From Cognataquiflexum rubidum (GTDB lineage: Bacteria > Bacteroidota > Bacteroidia > Cytophagales > Cyclobacteriaceae): a stretch of DNA of 64,000 nucleotides. The stretch covers positions 50,108 to 114,107 of the forward strand of contig NZ_JAKZAL010000018.1 in assembly GCF_022538115.1 (NCBI RefSeq), read 5' to 3'. The notes beneath the pieces are model-generated. The model ran no database searches. It was not told the origin of the DNA and saw only the letters and a program-made list of their open reading frames with translations. Both the position numbers and the translations under genes were made by a program. Below, piece by piece: positions 51,937 through 60,385 of this stretch (position 1 is the stretch's first letter; the number at the start of each line of letters is the position of its first letter).

Positions 51937-54024
51937 ATGAAAAAACTAACACTTACTCTCTTTCTTGCACTTATTGGTAGTGTTGGTTTTGCCCAAGAAA
52001 CAAAAATTGACAGCCTAAGGAATGCACTCCATACTGCTGCCCACGACTCCATCAGGTTAAGCTCAATTGCTGGGATTGCAAGTTACTATCAGGCATCAAA
52101 TTATGACTCTGTGCTAACTTATGCGTCGAAGGGTTTGTCTATTGCCCGAAAAAATAAGCAGTCGTTGCACGAAGGAAATTTTTTGACTAATCAGGCATAC
52201 GCATTAACGCAAAAAGGAGAATATGCAGCAGTACTGAAAAGTTTATTACAAGCATTAGAAATTTTACAAAACCCCGCTTCCGAAAAAGATGCGTATGCTT
52301 TGGGCATTAGTACGCCTGCTGAATTTAGAATGACAAGTTTGGATAGGTCCCATCAGTTATATGGGGGTTTAATGGATGAAACAGGCAATACAGAACAGGC
52401 AATTTTTCATTATAGAGAAGCTGCAAGGATAGGGTCATTAACCAAAAATTATTTTAGAATAGCCCTTGCTTCGGCTGCAATTGCAAGACAGTTCTATGAT
52501 ATAGACCAGCTTGACTCTGTGGAAGTATATGCACAGAAGTCCGTGAAGTTTTTAGGCCAGATTAATAGTGAATGGAAGAGCATGCCTATCTTGACTCTGG
52601 CACGTAAGAACTTTAAGGCGAAAAATGACGAATTGGGGAGAGAATACCTCTATAAAGCACTGCAAGTTGCTACCGAATATAAGGCAACTAACAGGCAAAT
52701 GTTGTTACTGGTATATAGCTACCTGTCCTCGATGCATCAGAATAGTGGGGGTAAAGATTCTTCCCTTTACTATGCCAAAAAAGCATACGAAGTAGGTGCT
52801 GAGCCAGGATTGATAAATACGAAATGGTTTAGAGACGGAAGAGTTTACGAGGACTTATACAAAGCGTATTTGCTCAACAATCAACCAGATAGTGCTTTTA
52901 AATACCAAGGGCTTACCCTCACTACAAGAGATGCGTGGAATAAAGAAAAATACAAGAACCTGGCCAATTTTCAGAGTTTGTTACTAAGCGAAGCCACTCG
53001 TTTGCGGGAATTGGAAAAGCAGCAAATAGAAACACAATCAAAAATCAGGACCTATAGTTTTCTTGCAGTACTTGCTGTTCTATTAATCATCGGTTTTATT
53101 CTTTACCGCAACAACCGACAAAAGCTAAAGGCAAATGCGCTGCTCCAAAGTCAAAAAGACGAAATCAACGACCAACGGCAGCATTTGCAAGTTTCACTCG
53201 AAAACCTCAAATCCACCCAGGCCCAACTCATCCAATCAGAAAAAATGGCCAGCCTAGGCGAACTCACCGCCGGCATCGCCCATGAGATACAAAACCCGTT
53301 AAACTTCGTCAATAATTTTTCGGAAGTGAGTACGGAACTGTTGGAAGAATTAAAGAGTGAGAGGTTAAAGGTAAAAAGTGAGAGGAACGAATCCGTGGAA
53401 GATGAAATAATCGGTGATGTAATCCAAAACCTGGAAAAGATCAACCACCACGGCAAGCGGGCTGATGCCATCGTGAAAGGCATGCTCGAGCATAGTAGGG
53501 CAGGCAAAGGAGAAAAAGCGCCAACGGATCTCAATGCCTTAGCCGATGAATACCTGCGTCTCTCATATCATGGATTGAGGGCGAAGGACAAAAGCTTCAC
53601 AGCTGACTTTGCCACAGACTTTGATCCCAACCTGCCAAAGGTTAACATAGTGGCATCTGACATTGGGCGGGTTTTATTGAACCTGATCAACAATGCTTTT
53701 TACGCTTGTGGTAATTCAGAATTCAGTCCCGATAGCTATCGGGATAATAATTCTGAATTAAAGCCCCAAGTAAAAGTCTCTACAAAGAACATCGGCAACA
53801 AAATAGAAATAAAAGTTTCGGATAACGGCCCCGGCATTCCCTACGCTATCAAAGACAAAATCTTCCAACCCTTCTTTACCACCAAACCTACAGGGCAGGG
53901 GACGGGTCTTGGACTCTCTTTGAGTTATGATATTGTCAAAGCGCATGGTGGGGAATTGAAGGTGGAGACGAAGGAGGGTGAAGGTTCAACATTTAGTATT
54001 TTCTTATCAATAGCTAATTCATAA
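51937..54024 (+). CDS. TPR sensor histidine kinase (chimeric core)
   Basis: The product has 695 residues: signal peptide (LTLTLFLALIGSVGFAQ), TPR sensor closely paralogous to that at 36382, membrane helix at about 372-390, coil like that of the gene at 48628 (SQKDEINDQRQHLQVSLENL), and kinase core with H449. Its DHp tip matches the 24060/32285/34298 type. Its ATP domain matches the propeller kinases at 38433 and 41651. Its N-box palindrome is family 1. The gene is thus a patchwork of at least three other genes in the array. Confidence 0.88.
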   Translation: MKKLTLTLFLALIGSVGFAQETKIDSLRNALHTAAHDSIRLSSIAGIASYYQASNYDSVLTYASKGLSIARKNKQSLHEGNFLTNQAYALTQKGEYAAVLKSLLQALEILQNPASEKDAYALGISTPAEFRMTSLDRSHQLYGGLMDETGNTEQAIFHYREAARIGSLTKNYFRIALASAAIARQFYDIDQLDSVEVYAQKSVKFLGQINSEWKSMPILTLARKNFKAKNDELGREYLYKALQVATEYKATNRQMLLLVYSYLSSMHQNSGGKDSSLYYAKKAYEVGAEPGLINTKWFRDGRVYEDLYKAYLLNNQPDSAFKYQGLTLTTRDAWNKEKYKNLANFQSLLLSEATRLRELEKQQIETQSKIRTYSFLAVLAVLLIIGFILYRNNRQKLKANALLQSQKDEINDQRQHLQVSLENLKSTQAQLIQSEKMASLGELTAGIAHEIQNPLNFVNNFSEVSTELLEELKSERLKVKSERNESVEDEIIGDVIQNLEKINHHGKRADAIVKGMLEHSRAGKGEKAPTDLNALADEYLRLSYHGLRAKDKSFTADFATDFDPNLPKVNIVASDIGRVLLNLINNAFYACGNSEFSPDSYRDNNSELKPQVKVSTKNIGNKIEIKVSDNGPGIPYAIKDKIFQPFFTTKPTGQGTGLGLSLSYDIVKAHGGELKVETKEGEGSTFSIFLSIANS
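53354..53388 (+). repeat. Heptanucleotide repeat at DHp hairpin tip
   Basis: Units AGAGTGA, GAGGTTA, AAGGTAA, AAAGTGA, GAGGAAC; encodes KSERLKVKSERN. Confidence 0.65.
53714..53758 (+). repeat. In-frame palindrome, family 1
   Basis: Outer arms 53714-53723 and 53749-53758, inner 18-base palindrome 53727-53744; encodes SEFSPDSYRDNNSE. Confidence 0.85.
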
Positions 54025-54034
54025 AATACCTTTT

Positions 54035-55081
54035 ATGGAAGAAGTAATTTCTAAAAATGGACCACTACCGGAGTATCAGAATTTGTTGGTAAAGATTTCT
54101 GACACCTACAAATATGGTCAGGTAAGGGCAACGCAAGCTGTAAACATTCAATTGCTCGAAACCTATTGGCAAATCGGGCAGCACATTGTTGAGTTTGAGC
54201 AAGGTGGAAATGTGCGAGCCGAGTACGGAAAGGCACTTATCAGCAATTTGGCAAAAGACCTTTCGTTGTTACACGGAAAGGGTTTTAGCAGAAGTAATAT
54301 TGTGTATATGAGGCTTTTATACCTTCGTTACCCAATAAGTCAGAAGCCTTCTCACCAATTGAGCTGGTCGCACTTTGTGGAGTTGTTAAAGATCAATGAT
54401 GATTTGGAGAGGAAATTCTATGAAAACCAAAGCATCGTAGAAAAATGGTCGGTGCCACAATTAAAAAGACAAAAAGATACCGCACTTTTCCAAAGACTGG
54501 CACTAAGCAAAAACAAAACAGAAATTTTGAACCTTTCGGCCGGGGGTCAGCAAATCAATAGGCCTAGTGATTATTTAAGAGACCCTTATGTATTTGAGTT
54601 TCTCAAAATTCCTGAAGAACAACTCCCATCTGAGCAAGAACTGGAAAATCTATTGTATAACAACCTTCAACAGTTTTTATTGGAACTTGGCAAAGGTTTT
54701 ACATATGTAGGCAGGCAGTACCGGATGACCATCAACAACAAACACTACCGGGTTGACCTGGTGTTTTACCACCGTATTCTCCGCTGTTTTGTATTATTTG
54801 ATCTTAAAATAAATGAAGTGCAACATGGTGATATCGGCCAAATGAATCTTTATTTGGGCTATTTTTCCAATGAAGAAAATACCGAAGGCGACAACCCACC
54901 AATAGGCATCATCCTCACCAAACACAAAGATGAACTATTAATCGAATATGCCACTTACGGCATGAGCAGCCAATTGTTTGTGAGCAAATATCAATTGTAT
55001 TTGCCGGATAAGGCTGATTTGATTGCACTTGTAAATAACACACTTCGAAGTGAGGAAGGCGATATTGAAATACCAGATTAA
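54035..55081 (+). CDS. DUF1016 (YhcG-type) PD-(D/E)xK nuclease family protein
   Basis: The product has 348 residues. The N-terminal part (about 15-110) is the DUF1016 helical domain (QLLETYWQIGQHIVEFEQGG, LAKDLSLLHGKGFSRSN). The C-terminal part (about 205-335) has the nuclease-type core: YRVDLVFYHR followed by FVLFDLKINE, giving D-x(n)-D-x-K. It lacks a signal peptide and is cytosolic. Such proteins often lie in accessory or restriction-linked loci; the biochemical role is not proven. It starts 10 bases after the kinase stop, and a broken kinase tail follows 20 bases after its own stop, suggesting that it entered a kinase 3' end. Confidence 0.85.
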   Translation: MEEVISKNGPLPEYQNLLVKISDTYKYGQVRATQAVNIQLLETYWQIGQHIVEFEQGGNVRAEYGKALISNLAKDLSLLHGKGFSRSNIVYMRLLYLRYPISQKPSHQLSWSHFVELLKINDDLERKFYENQSIVEKWSVPQLKRQKDTALFQRLALSKNKTEILNLSAGGQQINRPSDYLRDPYVFEFLKIPEEQLPSEQELENLLYNNLQQFLLELGKGFTYVGRQYRMTINNKHYRVDLVFYHRILRCFVLFDLKINEVQHGDIGQMNLYLGYFSNEENTEGDNPPIGIILTKHKDELLIEYATYGMSSQLFVSKYQLYLPDKADLIALVNNTLRSEEGDIEIPD

Positions 55082-55100
55082 AATACACTTATGAAACTTG

Positions 55101-55298
55101 GCAGAAAAATCTTTAAACCCTTCTACACCACCATCCCAAGCTATCGGGACAACCGGGCAGGGGACGGGACTTGGACTCTCTTTGAGTTATGATATTGTAA
55201 AGGCGCATGGTGGGGAATTGAAGGTGGAGACTAATTCTGGAGAAGGTCTACCTGCAGGAAAAACATTTACAGAATTCACCATCATTTTGCCTTTGTAA
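55101..55298 (+). pseudogene. Broken 3' end of a histidine kinase gene
   Basis: The segment encodes KIFKPFYTT in one frame, then [21 protein letters not shown] in another, the last part of the HATPase domain. Between them CCAAGCTATCGGGAC, part of a family 1 palindrome, replaces the expected bases and shifts the frame. The rest is nearly identical to the 3' ends of the kinases ending at 50700 and 54024. The upstream part of the gene is absent, and the DUF1016 gene lies in its place. It ends in TAA at 55296-55298. Confidence 0.85.
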
Positions 55299-55367
55299 TG
55301 GAGTTTGGGATTAATTAAATCAGGATGAAAAAAACAAGAAAGAGATATTGCAGCCATGAAAAGAAAA

Positions 55368-55406
55368 ACCCTGAGCTTGGTATGCAGAACATACCAAGCT
55401 CAGGGT
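55368..55406 (-). terminator. Strong terminator for the small minus-strand gene
   Basis: A perfect 17-base stem ACCCTGAGCTTGGTATG / CATACCAAGCTCAGGGT has a 5-base loop. On the minus strand it is followed by TTTTTCTTTTC; on the plus strand no T run follows, so the direction is minus. Confidence 0.85.
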
Positions 55407-55439
55407 CTGGGAAATTTCTTGAAGAAAGAAATTACAGGA

Positions 55440-55700
55440 TTACCTTCTTGTTCGCGCAGGATCCACTCTTGTTCTGGCAGGATCTACCGCTTGGGTTCTT
55501 GCAGGGTCTACGATCCGCTGGATCAAATCATCATTTGTTTGGTCAAGATTATCTGAAGAGTTTTGTCCGTCGTCGTCGCCTGAGGGCACTAAATTATCCT
55601 CGTCGTCAGGTGAGGAGGCATCCATTTTCACAATTGAATCCAATTCAATGCTGAAAAATAATAAAAAGGTATTTCCGGTCGCAAAAGAGTTTCTTTTCAT
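55440..55700 (-). CDS. Small acidic protein of unknown function with VDPART repeats
   Basis: The frame encodes 86 residues from the ATG at 55700; the frame is open further back but that part is AT-rich and unlikely to be translated. After MKRNSFATGNTFLLFF comes an acidic middle (DASSPDDEDNLVPSGDDDG) and a tail with three VDPART units. A very strong terminator lies 34 bases past the stop on the same strand, which supports a real transcript. No family is recognised. It is antisense to the kinase series and sits next to a broken kinase end, so it may have arrived with a rearrangement. Confidence 0.5.
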   Translation of the reverse strand: MKRNSFATGNTFLLFFSIELDSIVKMDASSPDDEDNLVPSGDDDGQNSSDNLDQTNDDLIQRIVDPARTQAVDPARTRVDPARTRR

Positions 55701-55827
55701 GATTTTGAGATTAAAGTGCAAATTATATGTATTAAAGGTAGTTTTTAAAGTTAAAATTCCAAATTTTATTACATTGAAATCAAATTCGCCCCTTATACAA
55801 TTGTCAATCAAAAACTATAATCTATTC

Positions 55828-58011
55828 ATGAAAGCCTTGTATAGACCACATGGAAGTATACTTTGTCGGTTGGCACTTTTTATGGTGTGCTTTTTTTTCT
55901 TGCCTGTATCTCTTGTTCAGGCTCAGACCATCGAAAACCTGAAAGCTGAGCTTGAGAAACTTTCCCAAAAACATGGATATGCCAATGATACACTTTACCT
56001 CAACAAAGCCAATGACCTTGGTTTTATGCTTGCTGAAAGTAATCCCGACAGTGCTTTTGTCTTCCTTGACAAACAGATTGAGATGTGTCAAAAAGCCGAT
56101 TACAAAAAGGGCGAATCGGATGCCCTGAAAATATACGGAAATGCACTACAGAATAAAGGGGAATTTGCTGCTTCCATTGATTATTACAAAAGATCCCTCG
56201 CCATTGCCCAAGACATGCCTGATGACAGGTTGATTCCGGGGATATTGAATAATATCGGATTGGTCTATTTTAATCTTGGCAATTATGCAGAGGCTTTGGG
56301 TAATTTTTTTGAAGCGATCAAAGGTGCTGAGCAAACTGGAAATTTAAATGTAGAGGCTGCGGCATTGAACAACATTGCCATGATCTATTTTGAGCAGGGC
56401 AAGTTAGAGGAAGCCAAAACCAAATATCAGGAGATGCTGGTTATTTACCAGAAAATGGGAAATCAGGGGAGAATGATTCTCGCTTATAACAATCTCGGCG
56501 ATGTAGAACTCAAGCAAAACAAACCCTTGGAAGCCCTTGATCATCTCAAAGTAGGCCATGCTTCGGCATTGGCTTTGCAAAGTCCTGAATTTATAGAGAT
56601 GACCGCACGGACCTTGGCGGATATATATGTGGCCTTGGACAGTACCGATAAAGCAGAAAATCTATATCGTCAATCCATTGCCATCGCAAAGGAAAAAGGC
56701 TATGGCGTTCCTTATTCACACTCCTTGGTGGGATTGGCGGAATTGTATTATGGCAAAGGAAACTACCAGGAAGCGCGCCTCTATGCCAATGAAGGATTGG
56801 AGCAGGCCAATAAAATGAAGCAGGCCATGCAACAGCGAAATGCTCATGAACTGTTGGCCAAAATCAATGAAAGGCAAGGTGATTTTGAGGAGGCTTTGGC
56901 TAATTATAAACTATTCAAACAGTATAATGACAGCATCAATAATGCCCGCGGTCAACGCTTAGCCGCCACTTTAGAAGCAGAATATGAATTTTCGAAAAAG
57001 ACTCTGGAATTTGAAAAAGCAAGCCTTCGTCAGTGGTGGCTGGTTTTTTCAGCATTTATTGGCTTGTTTACTTTCTTGATCATTCTTTTTATTGTCTACA
57101 GAAATAGAAATAAACTGAACAAAGCATTCTTGGTCCTGAAGGAAAAAAACGTTGAAATTGAAAGTAAAAACGAAAAACTTGAAAACGCACTTGACCAACT
57201 GAGGTCAACCCAATTGCAGCTTATACAATCCGAAAAAATGGCCAGCCTTGGAGAACTCACCGCAGGCATAGCCCATGAGATTCAGAATCCGCTCAATTTT
57301 GTGAATAATTTCAGCGAAGTGAGCAAGGATATGATTGCTGAGATCGAAGAGGAACGGGCCAAGAGCGACGAGGTGAGAGATGAATCATTGGTGAGTGAAA
57401 TACTTGGAGACGTCCTTCAGAATCTGGAGCGGATCCACCAGCATGGCAAGCGGGCAGACGCAATTGTCAAAGGTATGCTGGAACACAGCAGGACAGGAAA
57501 AGGAGAGAAAATTTTGACAGACATCAATGCCCTGACAAGTGAATGTCTGCGTCTATCATACCACGGATTTTTGGCAAAAGATAAAAATTTTAAGGTTGAC
57601 TTTCGAACAGAGCTTGATCCCGGTTTACCGAAAGCCAATGTCGTTCCCCAAGACTTGTCCAGGGTTTTCATCAATATCATCAACAATGCTTTTCAGGCGT
57701 TTAGCAATTCAGAATTCATTCCCGATAGGGATCGGGATCATAATTCAGAATTAAAGCCTCTAGTGAAGGTCTCAACGATGAAGAATGGAGACAATCTAGA
57801 AATAAGAGTTTCTGACAATGGCCCCGGCATCCCTGACGCCATCAAAGACAAAATCTTCCAACCTTTCTTCACCACCAAGCCGACCGGACAGGGAACGGGA
57901 TTGGGCTTGAGTTTGAGCTATGATATTGTAAAGGCGCATGGAGGGGAGTTGAAAGTCAATTCTATTTTTGGTGAAGGGACTGAATTTTTAATCAATCTTC
58001 CATATCTTTAA
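55828..58011 (+). CDS. TPR sensor histidine kinase
   Basis: The product has 727 residues from the ATG at 55828, chosen because it starts a signal peptide (LALFMVCFFFLPVSLVQAQ); the 60 codons of open frame upstream are AT-rich and cross the small minus gene. The sensor has canonical TPRs (NNIGLVYFNLGNYAEALGNF, NNIAMIYFEQGKLEEAKTKY), more regular than in the other TPR kinases. The membrane helix is at about 402-424 and the kinase core has H483. It is not coupled to an upstream gene and probably begins a second transcription unit shared with the next gene. Confidence 0.88.
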   Translation: MKALYRPHGSILCRLALFMVCFFFLPVSLVQAQTIENLKAELEKLSQKHGYANDTLYLNKANDLGFMLAESNPDSAFVFLDKQIEMCQKADYKKGESDALKIYGNALQNKGEFAASIDYYKRSLAIAQDMPDDRLIPGILNNIGLVYFNLGNYAEALGNFFEAIKGAEQTGNLNVEAAALNNIAMIYFEQGKLEEAKTKYQEMLVIYQKMGNQGRMILAYNNLGDVELKQNKPLEALDHLKVGHASALALQSPEFIEMTARTLADIYVALDSTDKAENLYRQSIAIAKEKGYGVPYSHSLVGLAELYYGKGNYQEARLYANEGLEQANKMKQAMQQRNAHELLAKINERQGDFEEALANYKLFKQYNDSINNARGQRLAATLEAEYEFSKKTLEFEKASLRQWWLVFSAFIGLFTFLIILFIVYRNRNKLNKAFLVLKEKNVEIESKNEKLENALDQLRSTQLQLIQSEKMASLGELTAGIAHEIQNPLNFVNNFSEVSKDMIAEIEEERAKSDEVRDESLVSEILGDVLQNLERIHQHGKRADAIVKGMLEHSRTGKGEKILTDINALTSECLRLSYHGFLAKDKNFKVDFRTELDPGLPKANVVPQDLSRVFINIINNAFQAFSNSEFIPDRDRDHNSELKPLVKVSTMKNGDNLEIRVSDNGPGIPDAIKDKIFQPFFTTKPTGQGTGLGLSLSYDIVKAHGGELKVNSIFGEGTEFLINLPYL
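57352..57386 (+). repeat. Degenerate heptanucleotide repeat at DHp hairpin tip
   Basis: Units GAACGGG, CCAAGAG, CGACGAG, GTGAGAG, ATGAATC keep the phase but have diverged; encodes ERAKSDEVRDES. Confidence 0.5.
57706..57752 (+). repeat. In-frame palindrome, family 1 variant
   Basis: AATTCAGAATT stands on both sides (57706-57716, 57742-57752) of TCCCGATAGGGATCGGGA (57720-57737), in which the inner palindrome has a changed centre; encodes SEFIPDRDRDHNSE. Confidence 0.75.
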
Positions 58012-58037
58012 ATGAGTCAACAGTTTAATTCGTGAGA

Positions 58038-60206
58038 ATGAGGAAAGCCATACTTTTTTTGATGACAATTTTTTTGATCCCACTGATCTGTAATGCGCAG
58101 CGTTATTCTGACCAAGTCGTTGAAATTAAAGGAATACCTGAGTTTGGAATTCTCTTGGATCAGGGTTGGAAATTCAAAGCAGGAGACAACCCTGATTGGG
58201 CCTTACCTGATTTTCCTGATGACACATGGGAGATGCTCGATCCTACTCCTGATGTTAGGGATGTCTCACCGCTATGGGATGCAGGGAGGGGATGGTTACG
58301 GATCAAGCTCAAATTGGACAGCGCATTGGCCCTTCAGTCTATCGTCATGCAGGTACAGCAGTCTACCGCCACGGAATTCTATCTGGACGGGCAACTTATA
58401 CATCGGGCGGGACACATTGGCGAAGATCCAGCAGACGTGAAGGCAAGGCGAATCTTTGCTGATGAGCTTCTGAATTTGCCATTAAGGCCCGGTCAAGTCC
58501 ATACCTTGGCGGTAAGGATTGGGGTTCAAAAAAACATGCCGTATGCCACTTGGGCTGCGGATTTTACCACAGCCCTGACAGTTCGGGTTTTTGATGCCTA
58601 TCAGGGGTCATTATTTGTCAAGAACAGCGATAACTCCAAGTTGGAGATGTTTAATAATGGACTTTTCTTCATTCTATTCTTATTGCACTTTGCCCTGTTT
58701 TTGAGCAATCGGAGCAAAAAAGCAAATCTGTATTTTTCAATTTTCCTTTTTCTATATTTCTTTTCCGGAGCTATCAATTCAAACTGGACCGATTCAGTTG
58801 AGGTCCAGTACATAAGGTTTTACTTTATTTTACTCTTTTTTTATAGCGGTTATGTTTTTTACTACCTCGCGATTCAAAAGATTTTGGAAATTAAAAGGAC
58901 CAAGTACGTATTCATTTTCTTTGGAGCTATTGGCCTAATAGTTATTGGTAGCCAATATTTTTATCAGTATGGTTCCCTCTTGGTTTCGATACCCTTCTTG
59001 CTTTTAACTTTAGAATTTTTAAGAATTTGCCTAATTGGTGTAAAGAACAGAAAACGGGGGGCAGCATTGATTTTAGGAGGGTCAACAGCTTCCTTTGTGT
59101 TTTATTTATTATTCATTTTGGCTGCAGCCCGAATTATTCCTCAGGGAGACTATTTCTTTTGGGGCCATATTTACTATTTCCTAGCTTTTGTAGTTTTACC
59201 CGTCACCATTTCCATTTATCTTGCTCTGGAATATTCGTTTTTGAGTAAGGCCTTATCCAGAAAACTTCGAGAGGTAAAGTTCCTTTCAGAAAAGAACCAA
59301 AGACAGGCGGAAGAAAAAAGGAAGTTGCTCGAGTCCCAAAATGAAACCTTGGAGCAAAAGGTCGCCGAGAGGACGGCAGCATTGAATCAATCTCTCGAAG
59401 ACCTCAAATCCACCCAGGCACAACTAATCCAGTCCGAAAAAATGGCTTCTTTGGGTGAACTTACAGCCGGCATCGCGCATGAAATTCAGAATCCGTTGAA
59501 TTTTGTCAATAATTTTTCGGAAGTCAGTAGCGAACTTTTAGACGAAATGAATCAAGAGCTGGATAAAGGAGATATTGATGAGGCTAAATTCATCGCAAAT
59601 GATATCAAGCAAAATCTCGAAAAAATCAACCACCACGGGAAAAGGGCGGATGCGATAGTGAAGGGGATGCTCGAGCACAGCAGAACAAGTTCGGGAGAGA
59701 AAGTGCCCACTGATATCAATGCCTTGGCGGACGAATATTTGAGACTGTCCTACCATGGCATGCGTGCAAAGGATAAGTCATTCAACGCTGACTTTGTAAC
59801 CGACTTCGATCCAAATCTTCCCAAAATCAATGTGGTCCCACAGGAAATCGGAAGGGTGCTGTTGAATATCATCAACAATGCTTTTCAAGCGTTTACCAAT
59901 TCAGAATTCTTTCCCGATAGCTATCGGGATCATAATTCAGAATTAAAGCCTCTAGTGAAGGTCTCAACGATGAAGAATGGAGACAATCTAGAAATAAGAG
60001 TTTCTGACAACGGCCCCGGCATCCCTGACGCCATCAAAGACAAAATCTTCCAGCCTTTCTTCACCACCAAGCCAACCGGGCAGGGGACAGGATTGGGCTT
60101 GTCATTGAGCTATGATATTGTAAAGGCACATGGGGGAGAGATTAAGGTGGAATCGGAAGAAGGGAAGGGAACAAGCTTTATCATTCTCCTTCCAACTCAA
60201 TCATAA
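58038..60206 (+). CDS. 7TM-type sensor histidine kinase with jelly-roll-like periplasmic domain
   Basis: The product has 722 residues from the ATG at 58038 (a GTG two codons earlier is possible). After a signal peptide (KAILFLMTIFLIPLICNAQ) comes a beta-rich domain (about 25-195). It has GWLRIKLKLDSAL and STATEFYLDGQLIHRAG and resembles the sugar-binding-like fold found before 7TM regions in DISM kinases. About seven membrane helices follow (about 205-400), then a coil (LEQKVAERTAALNQSLEDL) and the kinase core with H481. It shares its DHp tip with the 30261/36382/48628 group and its N-box loop with the preceding gene. A terminator follows, so it closes the array. Confidence 0.86.
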   Translation: MRKAILFLMTIFLIPLICNAQRYSDQVVEIKGIPEFGILLDQGWKFKAGDNPDWALPDFPDDTWEMLDPTPDVRDVSPLWDAGRGWLRIKLKLDSALALQSIVMQVQQSTATEFYLDGQLIHRAGHIGEDPADVKARRIFADELLNLPLRPGQVHTLAVRIGVQKNMPYATWAADFTTALTVRVFDAYQGSLFVKNSDNSKLEMFNNGLFFILFLLHFALFLSNRSKKANLYFSIFLFLYFFSGAINSNWTDSVEVQYIRFYFILLFFYSGYVFYYLAIQKILEIKRTKYVFIFFGAIGLIVIGSQYFYQYGSLLVSIPFLLLTLEFLRICLIGVKNRKRGAALILGGSTASFVFYLLFILAAARIIPQGDYFFWGHIYYFLAFVVLPVTISIYLALEYSFLSKALSRKLREVKFLSEKNQRQAEEKRKLLESQNETLEQKVAERTAALNQSLEDLKSTQAQLIQSEKMASLGELTAGIAHEIQNPLNFVNNFSEVSSELLDEMNQELDKGDIDEAKFIANDIKQNLEKINHHGKRADAIVKGMLEHSRTSSGEKVPTDINALADEYLRLSYHGMRAKDKSFNADFVTDFDPNLPKINVVPQEIGRVLLNIINNAFQAFTNSEFFPDSYRDHNSELKPLVKVSTMKNGDNLEIRVSDNGPGIPDAIKDKIFQPFFTTKPTGQGTGLGLSLSYDIVKAHGGEIKVESEEGKGTSFIILLPTQS
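59899..59944 (+). repeat. In-frame palindrome, family 1 variant
   Basis: ATTCAGAATT (59899-59908) and AATTCAGAATT (59934-59944) flank the inner palindrome at 59912-59929; encodes SEFFPDSYRDHNSE. Confidence 0.8.
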
Positions 60207-60306
60207 AAGAAATATGTCTTTGGATTAATAATAGGCATGGAGCAAATAAAAAAATGAGGCTACTTCCAACCTCGGCCTATCAAATCTTTTATCAGGTAAG
60301 TTAATA

Positions 60307-60345
60307 AAAGGAGAAAGTCCCCCAAGAACTTTCTCCTTTGTATTT
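60307..60345 (+). terminator. Terminator closing the kinase array
   Basis: The 12-base stem AAAGGAGAAAGT / ACTTTCTCCTTT (60307-60318 with 60328-60339) has a 9-base loop and is followed by a T-rich tract. It lies between convergent genes and could work in both directions. Confidence 0.8.
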
Positions 60346-60385
60346 TATTTATAGCATGCGCGTTTTCATTTCGGACAGCAGCATA

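Noticed and set aside
50777..55081. The ATPase and DUF1016 genes as one defence system or toxin-antitoxin pair
   Set aside because: A kinase gene lies between them, and neither family has an established partner here; association by insertion is simpler.
55648..55827. Upstream extension of the TPR kinase at 55828
   Set aside because: It would put 60 AT-rich codons before a well-formed signal peptide and overlap the small minus-strand gene's start.
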